The position numbers and the translations under genes were made by a program. Under the pieces are notes generated by a model that worked only from the letters and a program-made list of their open reading frames with translations, had not been told where the DNA came from and ran no database searches. This document shows, piece after piece, positions 9,113 to 16,378 of a DNA stretch of 64,000 nucleotides. The stretch covers positions 1-64,000 of the forward strand of contig NZ_FPBO01000026.1 in NCBI RefSeq assembly GCF_900116645.1, given 5' to 3'. The stretch comes from Pseudoduganella namucuonensis (GTDB lineage Bacteria; Pseudomonadota; Gammaproteobacteria; Burkholderiales; Burkholderiaceae_D). The number at the start of each line of letters is the position of its first letter. Positions within the stretch are counted from its first letter, which is position 1.

Positions 9113-9493
9113 TTATTTTTCCCGGTCCAGCAGGGCCTGGATTTCCTCGCGTTCCTTCTTCGTCACGTGGCCGCCGCGCAGCGCCGCCAGCACCAGCGCC
9201 TTGCCGGAGCCGGAGAAGGCCTTCTGGATCAAGTCCTTCAGCAGACTGGTCTGCACCGACTCCTGTTCCTGCACCGGCGCGTAGACGTGGGCGCGCTGGC
9301 TCTCGTCCCTGCTCAGCAGGCCCTTGGTGTGCATCACCTGCAGCAGGCGCAGCACGGTGGCGTAGTTCATGTCCGGGCGCGACTCCAGCGCGGCGGCGTG
9401 CACCTGCTTGGCGGTGGACGGTCCCAGCGCGAACAGCAGGCGCAGCATTTCCAGTTCGGAGGCGGTCGGTTTGGGCGGGGCGGAGGTGGTCAT
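9113..9493 (-). CDS. BlaI/MecI/CopY-family repressor
   Basis: A 126-aa winged-helix regulator with the family pattern SELEMLRLLFALGPSTAKQVHAA and NYATVLRLLQVMHTKGLLSRDE (recognition-helix region about 43-62). The C-terminal half (about 75-126) should dimerise. BlaI-type proteins normally sit beside a BlaR1-like M56 peptidase that cleaves them; none is present here, so the inducing mechanism is unknown. It is divergent from the GH20 gene (271-base gap) and lies 70 bases upstream of the EAL gene on the same strand, which it might co-control. The start has no Shine-Dalgarno; see the overlapping promoter. Confidence 0.85.
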   Translation of the reverse strand: MTTSAPPKPTASELEMLRLLFALGPSTAKQVHAAALESRPDMNYATVLRLLQVMHTKGLLSRDESQRAHVYAPVQEQESVQTSLLKDLIQKAFSGSGKALVLAALRGGHVTKKEREEIQALLDREK

Positions 9494-9498
9494 GGAAC

Positions 9499-9528
9499 TA
9501 GAATAAAATATCTAGATCATCTTGTCTA
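9499..9528 (-). promoter_or_regulatory. Promoter with two tandem BlaI-type operators, possibly leaderless
   Basis: Two inverted repeats of identical geometry, TAGA-N8-TCTA, lie at 9499-9514 and 9513-9528, offset by 14 bases. On the minus strand they overlap a plausible sigma-70 promoter: TAGACA (9528-9523), 17-base spacer, TATTCT (9505-9500). The ATG of the BlaI-type gene begins seven bases after the -10 box, so transcription would start at or next to the start codon. This suggests an autoregulated leaderless mRNA. Confidence 0.6.
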
Positions 9529-9764
9529 CTGCGGCGCCGGCTTTTTTGTAAAGTTTTGTTAGCCGTTTGCCCTCCGCGCGTCCTAGTACACGGTAAGTAA
9601 ATGTAAGCGCTTCGCCTGCCCGGTCTAGGAAAAATTCTTTTGAATTCAATCTGTTATGGATTTCGGTATGGTGCCGGTCAGCCATTGGTTAGCCGCGGCG
9701 CGTGGTGATAGCATGCAGGCGCGCCGCACTGGCCCAGTGGCGGCGGCACTTCTAAGGACACGCA

Positions 9765-12347
9765 ATGCAACCGTGCAGTAACCTCGCCTTCGCGCTGAGC
9801 GCGCTCGCCATCGCCATCAAGCTCGCCCCGGCCGCCATGGCCGCCACGCCCCCGCCTCTGGCCATCCCCGCCGTCGCCGTCAAGGCCGGCGCAAGCGCGT
9901 TGCAAGTGCGCTGGGAGTCGGGGGCGCGGGAGGCACGCTTCGTCATCACCAATCCGGACAGCAAGCCGCTGCCGCCGGCCGGCTGGGCTATCTACTTCAA
10001 TTCCATGGCCGGCATCGAGACGGGAGCGCTGGACGGCGGCCTCGCGCTGGAACAGGTCGGCGGCGCCTTGTACCGCCTGCGTCCGGGCGCGGGTTTTCCC
10101 GGCGTCGCTCCCGGGCAGGCATTGACGGTCGCCTACCGCCACACGGACGTGCTGAACCGGATATCGAAGGCGCCCACCGGGCCGTATCTGGTGTTCGACG
10201 ACGCGTCGGCGACAGGGCTCGCCATCGGCGACTACCAGGCCGGCATGCCTGGCGCGGTTCCGGGCGCGGCGCCGACGCCGCAAGCGATCTACCAGCGCAA
10301 CGCGCTGGCCGATGACTTGCCCGCCGGCGCGCTGCCACCCATCTTCCCGACGCCGCGGTCGCTGGCGCCGCACGGCGGGCAATTGCGCGTGGCCGCGATG
10401 CCGCGCGTGACGGCGCCGTCTTCGCTCATCAACGAGGCCGCGCTGGCGCACGCCATCTTCCGGCGCCATTTTTCCGCGAATGCCGGCGGCGCCGCTGCCG
10501 CAAACGTCGCCAACGCCAACGCCAACGCGGCCAGTGCCGCCAGTGCCGCGAGCGGTCCTCCGCTGCGACTGGAGTTGCGGCCCATCGCCGGCCCGAGCTC
10601 GCCGGAAGCTTATGAGTTGCGCGTCGATCCCGTCGCCGGCATCGCCATCGCCGGCAACACGGCGGCGGGCGTCGCCATGGGCTTGCAGTCGCTGCGCGAC
10701 CTGCTGCCGGTCGAGGCGAGCGCCGCCTTCGACCTGCCTGCGCTGGCCGTCAGTGATGCGCCGCGCTTTCCCCACCGCGGCCTGCTGCTGGATGTGAGCC
10801 GCAATTTCCAGCGCAAGGAAACGGTGTTCAGGCTGCTGGACCAGATGGCCCGCTACAAGCTCAACACCTTGCATTTCCACCTGACCGACGACGAGGGCTG
10901 GCGCATCGAGATCGCCGGCATCCCGGAGCTGACCGCCATCGGCGCTCGTCGCGGCCACGAGTCCGGACCGGTGGCCACGCGGCTGGAGCCGGCTTACGGT
11001 TCCGGTTCCGGCGTGGACGACCCGCATGGCGGCGGCTACTACACGCGCGCCGACTACATCGAGATCCTGCGCTACGCCGCCGCGCGCCACATCGACGTGA
11101 TCCCGGAGATCGAAATGCCGGGCCACGCGCGCGCCGCCGTCAAGGCCATGGAGGCGCGCCACCGGCGCCTGGAAAAAAGCCGGCCCGCCGAGGCGCGCCG
11201 CTACCTGCTCAGCGACGCGGACGACCGGTCCGTCTACAAGTCGCCCCAGCTGTACACGGACCACGTGATGAACCCGGGGCTTGAGTCGACTTTCACCTTC
11301 ATCGAACGGGTGGTGGCCGAGGTGGCGGCGCTGCACAAGCGGGCCGGCGTGCCGCTGAAGACCATGCACGTGGGCGGCGACGAGTTGCCCGATGGGGCAT
11401 GGGAAAAGTCGCCCCGCGCCGCCGCGCTGATGAAGCGGCGGAACATCGATTCGACGGCCGGGCTGTGGGACTATTTCTATGACCGTGTCGCCACCATCCT
11501 GCGCAAGCGGGGCCTGGGCGCCTCGGGTTGGGAGGAGATGGGGGCGCGCAAGGTCATGGCGGGAGGCAAGGCCAAGCTGATACCGAACCCGGTGTTCAGC
11601 CGGCGCGGCTTCCAGCTCTACGTGTGGAACAACACCGAGGGCGCCGAGGATCTCGCCTATCGCCTGGCCAACGGCGGCTACGACGTGGTGCTGGCGCCCG
11701 TCACCAACCTGTATTTCGACATGGCCCACAACGCCAGCGCCGAGGAGCCGGGCGTGGACTGGAACGGACCGGTCGAACTCGATCGCGTGTACGACTTCAT
11801 CCCCTACGATTACCTGAGGAACGCCGATATCGACCCGGCCCGCAAGCTGGGCAAGGAGGGCCTGGGCGACGACGGCCGGCGCCGCATCCGCGGCCTCGAA
11901 GGCACGCTGTTCACCGAGACCGTGCGCGACCCGGCCCTGATCGATTACCTGACCATGCCGCGCATGCTGGCCCTGGCCGAGCGCGCATGGGCTGCCGACC
12001 CGGCCTGGGCCACCGAGCCCGATGGCGCCAAGGCCAAGGTACTGCACCGCGCCGCGTGGAGCGGCTTCGTCAACGCGCTGGGCAAGCGCGTGCTGCCGCG
12101 CCTGGACCTGGAGGACGGCGGCGTGCGCTACCGCATCGCGCCGCCCGGCCTGATGATCGAGGGTGGCCGCGTGATGGCCAACCACCAGCTCCCCGGCCTG
12201 GCGCTGCGCTACACCACCGACGGCAGCGACCCGACCATGGCCAGTGCGCTGGTCAGCGGACCGATCTCCGAGCACGGCGCCATCGCGGTGGCCGCCTTCG
12301 ACCGCAACGGGCGGCGTGGCTGGGTGTCCCGCATCGACCACCCCTGA
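9765..12347 (+). CDS. Secreted beta-N-acetylhexosaminidase (GH20, chitobiase type)
   Basis: An 860-aa exported enzyme that removes terminal N-acetylhexosamine, typically from chitobiose or murein-derived sugars. Order: signal peptide (about 1-26), chitobiase-type carbohydrate-binding N-domain (about 40-165), GH20b domain (about 185-325), GH20 barrel (about 335-730) and a C-terminal Ig-like chitobiase domain (about 780-860). The substrate-assisted catalytic pair D539-E540 lies in HVGGDE; PEIEMPGHARA and FHLTDDEGWR are family hallmarks. An Ala/Asn-rich stretch (about 238-263) looks like a linker insertion. AAGGA precedes the start. No sugar transporter or nag genes are adjacent. It is divergent from the BlaI-type repressor. 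Confidence 0.93.
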   Translation: MQPCSNLAFALSALAIAIKLAPAAMAATPPPLAIPAVAVKAGASALQVRWESGAREARFVITNPDSKPLPPAGWAIYFNSMAGIETGALDGGLALEQVGGALYRLRPGAGFPGVAPGQALTVAYRHTDVLNRISKAPTGPYLVFDDASATGLAIGDYQAGMPGAVPGAAPTPQAIYQRNALADDLPAGALPPIFPTPRSLAPHGGQLRVAAMPRVTAPSSLINEAALAHAIFRRHFSANAGGAAAANVANANANAASAASAASGPPLRLELRPIAGPSSPEAYELRVDPVAGIAIAGNTAAGVAMGLQSLRDLLPVEASAAFDLPALAVSDAPRFPHRGLLLDVSRNFQRKETVFRLLDQMARYKLNTLHFHLTDDEGWRIEIAGIPELTAIGARRGHESGPVATRLEPAYGSGSGVDDPHGGGYYTRADYIEILRYAAARHIDVIPEIEMPGHARAAVKAMEARHRRLEKSRPAEARRYLLSDADDRSVYKSPQLYTDHVMNPGLESTFTFIERVVAEVAALHKRAGVPLKTMHVGGDELPDGAWEKSPRAAALMKRRNIDSTAGLWDYFYDRVATILRKRGLGASGWEEMGARKVMAGGKAKLIPNPVFSRRGFQLYVWNNTEGAEDLAYRLANGGYDVVLAPVTNLYFDMAHNASAEEPGVDWNGPVELDRVYDFIPYDYLRNADIDPARKLGKEGLGDDGRRRIRGLEGTLFTETVRDPALIDYLTMPRMLALAERAWAADPAWATEPDGAKAKVLHRAAWSGFVNALGKRVLPRLDLEDGGVRYRIAPPGLMIEGGRVMANHQLPGLALRYTTDGSDPTMASALVSGPISEHGAIAVAAFDRNGRRGWVSRIDHP

Positions 12348-12375
12348 CCGGGCGGGGGCGGCCGCCGGCCCGGTT

Positions 12376-13722
12376 CTAGGCGGCTCCCGGGCCGGCGCCC
12401 GTTTGCCTTAGCCGTCCAAGCTGAGATTCGATGACGCCGAACAGCGGCCGGGATTGGTGGTCGGACTGGCGGCATGCGCTCGCCAGGCCTTGAAGCTGCT
12501 CCAGAACGGGCAGGGACGCGGCTGGCGCGTCGCAGCGTTCGAGCAGCTCGTCCAGCAAGTGGCCGAAGGCGCGCACTTCGAGCCGCTCCAGTTGCGCGGC
12601 GTGCGGCGCGGCCGGATCGTAGAAGGAGGCGGCGCCGAAGTCGCCCAGCAGCGCGCGGCCCCGGCCGCAGTGCAGGATGTTGTGGCCGTACAGGTCGCCA
12701 TGCATGATGCCGCGCCGGTGCAGGTGGCCGGCGGCCGAGGCGATGCCATGGGCGATGGCCAGCATGGCGTCCAGCTCGAAGCGTTTGGCGGGCGGGTAGA
12801 CGTCGCGCGTGCAGCTGTCCAGGCTGGGCGGTCCCGCGAGATTGCCGAACGCCGGATCGATCAGCGACATCACCAGGCCGTGCGTGCCGGCCGGATGACC
12901 ATGGACCCGGGCCCGCACCGGGATCAGGTTGGGATGCGCACCGGCGCCGACGCAGGCCGCCATTTCGCTTTGCGGCGAACCGTCGCTGGTCACGTCGCCC
13001 TTGAACAGCTTGACGGCCACGGGCCGCGCGCTTTCGGCGTGGCGGTGCCGCGCCTGGTGGATGACGCCGGACGCGCCTTCGCCCAGTTGATGCTGGATCG
13101 CCAGGTCGTCCCAGGCGATGCTGTCGATGGGCGTGTCCGCCACCGCGGTGGCCTCGCGGGGAGCGCTGAAGGGATTGCCGGCGTAGGCCAGCCAGGCCAG
13201 GCGCGGCATCGCGGCGAGCCAGGATGGTAGTTCGGTCAGACGGTTGGCGGCGATGCGCAGCAGTTCGAGCCGCGAGCAGGCTGCCAGTTCCTCGGGCAGG
13301 GCGCGCAGGCGGTTACCGGCGAGCATCAGCTTTTGCAGCTGGGCGCAATCGCCGATGGCGGCGGGCAGCGTTTCGAGTTCGTTGCCGGTGAGGATAAGCC
13401 AGCGCAGCTTGGCGGGCAGCGAGCGGTCCGGCACGTGGTGGATGCGGTTGGCCTTGAAGCCGACCATGCTTAACTCGGGGCAGGCGCCCAGCGCTTTTGG
13501 CAGTTCGATGAACTGGTTATCGGAGCAGAACAGGATGCGCAGCTTGGCCAGCCGGGGCAGGTCGTCCGGCAGCGTGGACAGCGCGTTGCCGGACAGGTCC
13601 AGGATTTCCAGCGTGTCGGCCAGGTCGAAGATCTCGCGCGGGAATTCGGTCAGGCCGCAGGCCAGCCGCAGGCGTGTGGCGCCGGCCAGTTCTCCGGCGC
13701 GTAGCTGTTCGAGGGTGTGCAT
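12376..13722 (-). CDS. Leucine-rich-repeat protein kinase (Ser/Thr type)
   Basis: A 448-aa protein joining about seven leucine-rich repeats (residues 10-185, units such as LEILDLSGNALSTLP) to a eukaryotic-type kinase domain (about 205-440). Kinase landmarks: glycine loop GEGASG (213-218), K238 in VAVKLF, E253, catalytic loop HGDLYGHN (D343, N348; HGD in place of HRD) and DFG (361-363). The site looks active. There is no signal peptide or membrane segment, so it is probably cytoplasmic. The frame stays open 100 codons upstream, but that part is low-quality sequence; the ATG at 13722 gives the N-terminus I expect for this family. Its substrate is unknown. It converges on the GH20 gene. Confidence 0.87.
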   Translation of the reverse strand: MHTLEQLRAGELAGATRLRLACGLTEFPREIFDLADTLEILDLSGNALSTLPDDLPRLAKLRILFCSDNQFIELPKALGACPELSMVGFKANRIHHVPDRSLPAKLRWLILTGNELETLPAAIGDCAQLQKLMLAGNRLRALPEELAACSRLELLRIAANRLTELPSWLAAMPRLAWLAYAGNPFSAPREATAVADTPIDSIAWDDLAIQHQLGEGASGVIHQARHRHAESARPVAVKLFKGDVTSDGSPQSEMAACVGAGAHPNLIPVRARVHGHPAGTHGLVMSLIDPAFGNLAGPPSLDSCTRDVYPPAKRFELDAMLAIAHGIASAAGHLHRRGIMHGDLYGHNILHCGRGRALLGDFGAASFYDPAAPHAAQLERLEVRAFGHLLDELLERCDAPAASLPVLEQLQGLASACRQSDHQSRPLFGVIESQLGRLRQTGAGPGAA

Positions 13723-14208
13723 TGGTGGTGGTGGGAGGAGCGCGAAAGCGCAGAGTTTACCATTCGTGGCTTCGGGCCGCGCCGCACGCCGTTGAGCATC
13801 CCAGGCACCCCGGTCGCGACGACGCGTTTGCTCACTGCAGATGGGCGTCCGGGAAGTCCCGGTTGGGAAATTCCGGCTGATGTGCCGGGCGTTCAGGTAG
13901 AGGGACTGGGGCGCATCCGCGTTGGAGGGCGGCGTTGCACACAGGCCAGTTGCAACCCGGCGGCACTTCAACAGATGAGGAAATGGCCGCGCAAAGCCGG
14001 TTTGGACGCGTGGCCGATGCACTTCGACGCCGAAGATGATAGTGGAACGTTGACTTCGCGCCGCATCACCTTACAATTCCATTAACAAACGCCGCTGGTG
14101 CGGTCAGTTCAATACGGTTTATCCGCCGCCAATAGCGCTTGGGAGAGTTGACTGTTAACGGGGCGGCCGATCAACACTATTCGTTAGGCCCCTTAGGGGG
14201 CGATCGAG
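13723..14208. other. Intergenic stretch without a convincing gene
   Basis: About 490 bases between the LRR-kinase start and the DUF6602-like gene. A 122-codon plus-strand frame and a 100-codon upstream extension of the kinase frame are both open, but neither has a plausible protein sequence. Base composition falls towards the right, into the lower-GC patch. A short palindrome (CCCCTTAGGGG) lies just before the next start. I see no tRNA, attachment site or recombinase remnant here. Confidence 0.6.
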
Positions 14209-14994
14209 ATGACCATTGAAGCTTCAATTCAAGCTGCTGAGGCCTCGCTCATGAAGGCACTGGAGTCAAAACGCTCAGCCATAGACGATAGGACAGGCAA
14301 AGGAAGTGCAACCGAACTGATCATTGAGCGAGATTTGCTCCTTCCACATCTCCCTCCGCATCTGCGCTGCGGAAAGGGGGCCGTCGTGCAGACATCGGCG
14401 CCAGCGGTGCAGTCACCTGCCATTGATCGAGTGATTAGTGATCCCTCCGCAGCGTCACCCCTTCTCTATGACGATGCGCATTCCATCTTTCCGATCGAGG
14501 CGGTCTGCGGTCTTGTCGAGATAACCATGCACTTAGATGCTTCAAAGCTTCGGGGGGACATAGAGCGTATGGTGCCGGTGAAGGCCATGCGAACGCGTCG
14601 ATATCTCAAGCCCATACCGGGCAGCAAGACCAAGACTGAACGTATTCCGCGCGAAGCAATATCTCCGCGTAGCTTCATCATTGGGCTTCCAGCCGATCCA
14701 AATTGGAAGGCCAAGACTATTGCCGCCGTGTTGCGCTCGATACAGATGGATTTGGGAGCACCCACCCACGTGCACGGTCTGTACGCGCTGGGCGTTGGCT
14801 TCTTCGAAACCGTAGGCGTCGATTCCGACGCCGAGCGCATGTATCGCGTCCGTGGTTGGCTTGGCCCGGATCGTCTATTTCGCTTTACAACCTCTCTGCG
14901 GCAATCGTTCGATCGGTGGCAAAGCCTGCCAACCGGCTGGAGTGCGGACCTTCAAGGGTATGTCAATGGCAGCAGTAGTATCCTGGCAGAGTAG
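14209..14994 (+). CDS. DUF6602-like protein, nuclease-fold-like, possibly foreign
   Basis: A 261-aa protein of unknown function whose first 140 residues follow the pattern I recall for DUF6602: KGSATELIIERDLLLPHLP, then a G-rich turn (CGKGAVV), then SPAIDRVISD, then PIEAVCGLVEIT. That Glu...Asp...Glu-x-Lys order resembles PD-(D/E)XK nucleases, but the final Lys is Thr here (VEIT), so catalysis is doubtful. No signal peptide or membrane helix is seen. Base composition and codon use are clearly less GC-rich than in flanking genes, suggesting horizontal transfer. The start has only a weak GAG. It is followed 35 bases later by the broken HTH gene, probably in one operon. Confidence 0.6.
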   Translation: MTIEASIQAAEASLMKALESKRSAIDDRTGKGSATELIIERDLLLPHLPPHLRCGKGAVVQTSAPAVQSPAIDRVISDPSAASPLLYDDAHSIFPIEAVCGLVEITMHLDASKLRGDIERMVPVKAMRTRRYLKPIPGSKTKTERIPREAISPRSFIIGLPADPNWKAKTIAAVLRSIQMDLGAPTHVHGLYALGVGFFETVGVDSDAERMYRVRGWLGPDRLFRFTTSLRQSFDRWQSLPTGWSADLQGYVNGSSSILAE

Positions 14995-15029
14995 CGCGAA
15001 GTGAAAGCAATTCGAGAGGAAATTGAAAA

Positions 15030-15334
15030 ATGACGAAGCGCGTTCGGCCCCAAGCGGTGTCCGCAGGCGAGGCTTTGGGGCGCAAGCTGTTACAGTCTGT
15101 GCGCGAGATGAAAGCGGGGCAAGCCGCGCGTGTCACGACGGTGGAGCTGAACGAAGTCGCGGAAGCGCGTCGGAGCACAGGTCTATCCCAGGCCCAGTTC
15201 GCTGAGATCCTGTGCATTTCCAAGCGTACTTTGCAGGAATGGGAGCAAGGGCGCCGCGCACCGTAGGCGCGGCGCAAGCGCTCATACGCATCGCCAAACG
15301 TCATCCTGAAGTCCTTCTTGAAACGATCGGCTAA
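15030..15334 (+). pseudogene. HigA/NadS-like HTH antitoxin-type regulator, frameshifted
   Basis: The first 78 codons encode an Xre-type HTH protein (RRSTGLSQAQFAEILCISKRTLQEWEQGRRAP) ending at TAG 15264-15266. The expected C-terminus of this family continues in another frame from 15266: GAAQALIRIAKRHPEVLL, ending at TAA 15332-15334. One missing base near 15264 (ccgt-aggc, expected ccgtcaggc) explains both. The intact protein would be about 102 aa. GAGAGGA precedes the ATG. Relatives are usually antitoxins beside a HigB/RelE-type toxin; none is visible here, only the DUF6602-like gene upstream. A sequencing error is possible. The truncated 78-aa form keeps the HTH and could still bind DNA. Confidence 0.75.
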
Positions 15335-15425
15335 CTCGCCATTGCAACGGATGCCTGTCGGCGCCGCTGAAATGACGAGGATAGCGGCCAAGCCCCAATA
15401 GGGCTCGACGCCGATTACCACTTTC

Positions 15426-16280
15426 CTACCACTTCATCTCGCCCTTCGCCACCTTGGCGCTGAGCTGCAGCGCGCTTTCCAGGCCGGCGGCGGGATGGGC
15501 TGCCTTCATCGCGGCGGCCAGCGCCGCGGAATCGGCGGCTTTCGCGGTCTCGGCCTCGAACTGGCGCACGTAGTTGGCCGTGTAGGCGATACTGTCCGGC
15601 GTGAACGCGGCGCCGGGCTGGAAGTGGCCGGGCACCACCGTCACCGGCTTCAGCGCGGCCACGCGGTCCAGCGTGGACAGCCATTGGCGGCGCGATTCCG
15701 CGCTCTGCGTGTCGGCCATCCACACGTGCAGGCCCTGGAACAGCACCACGCCACCGGCCACCGCCTTGATGGACGGGATCCACACGAAGGTGCGGTCGCG
15801 GTCCGGCCCCTCGATCTTCAGCTTTTCACCCTCCAGCGTGATCTCGTCGCCGGCCAGCGCCTGCGGCATGACGATCTTTTGCGGCGCGTTCTCCTTCAGG
15901 ATCGGCCCCCAGTGCGCCACCTTGGCGGCGGCCTTCTTCTCCATCGCGGCCACGGTGCCCGGCGTGGCGACGATGCGCGCTTCCGGGAAGGCGGCCTGGA
16001 TCACGTCCAGCCCGAAATAGAAGTCCGGGTCGCCGTGGCTGACGTAGACGGTGGTCAGGCGCTTGCCGCTGGCGCGTATCAGTTGCACCAGTTTTTGCGC
16101 TTCGCCGCGCGAGAACTGGGCGTCGATCAGCACCGCGTCCTTGTCGCCCTTCACCAGCACCGAGGCGACCGGGAAGATGGCGGCTTCGCCGGGGTTGAAC
16201 ACTTCCAGCGTCAGCGGCGCGGCGAGGGAGGTGGCGGCGGCGGCGGTGGCGACCGCGGCGGCGATGGCTTGCTTGATCAT
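15426..16280 (-). CDS. Secreted MBL-fold protein with altered metal motif
   Basis: A 284-aa metallo-beta-lactamase-fold protein with a signal peptide (about 1-20, LAAP cleavage region), so probably periplasmic. The canonical HxHxDH metal motif is replaced by SHGDPDFYFG (H82, D84, D86, F87), while a later PGH region (VVPGHFQPG) is kept. Hydrolase activity is therefore uncertain. I start at ATG 16280 with GGAG upstream; an upstream frame extension to 16367 would destroy the signal peptide. It is divergent from the LysR gene, which probably controls it. Substrate unknown. Confidence 0.82.
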   Translation of the reverse strand: MIKQAIAAAVATAAAATSLAAPLTLEVFNPGEAAIFPVASVLVKGDKDAVLIDAQFSRGEAQKLVQLIRASGKRLTTVYVSHGDPDFYFGLDVIQAAFPEARIVATPGTVAAMEKKAAAKVAHWGPILKENAPQKIVMPQALAGDEITLEGEKLKIEGPDRDRTFVWIPSIKAVAGGVVLFQGLHVWMADTQSAESRRQWLSTLDRVAALKPVTVVPGHFQPGAAFTPDSIAYTANYVRQFEAETAKAADSAALAAAMKAAHPAAGLESALQLSAKVAKGEMKW

Positions 16281-16349
16281 GGTGTTGGCTCCGGTTGATG
16301 TGATGGAGGCAGTGTAGGCCCGCGCATTCGTTTGAAAAACAGTGTAAAT

Positions 16350-16366
16350 TGCAATGGTTAATTGCA
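16350..16366. promoter_or_regulatory. LysR-type operator dyad
   Basis: A perfect inverted repeat, TGCAAT-GGTTA-ATTGCA, lies 13 bases upstream of the LysR start and about 70 bases from the divergent MBL-fold start. Position and symmetry fit a LysR-type regulatory site controlling both genes; binding is inferred. Confidence 0.6.
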
Positions 16367-16378
16367 TGGATCGAATGA

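Noticed and set aside
9605-9612. AAGCGCTT palindrome upstream of the GH20 gene, like a LacI-family core
   Set aside because: The symmetry does not extend past eight bases and no LacI-type gene is near; expected by chance at this GC content.
13723-14022. A 100-residue N-terminal extension of the LRR-kinase
   Set aside because: The extension is Arg/Pro-rich without domain features; the internal ATG gives the expected start of the LRR region.
13717-14085. A 122-codon plus-strand frame between the LRR-kinase and DUF6602-like genes
   Set aside because: Its sequence is low in hydrophobic order, Trp-run at the start, with no Shine-Dalgarno and no recognisable family pattern.
14183-14189. GTTAGGC before the DUF6602-like gene, resembling an integron attC core site
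   Set aside because: No matching RYYYAAC inverse core is found upstream at attC distance, and no folded imperfect dyad or integrase is visible.
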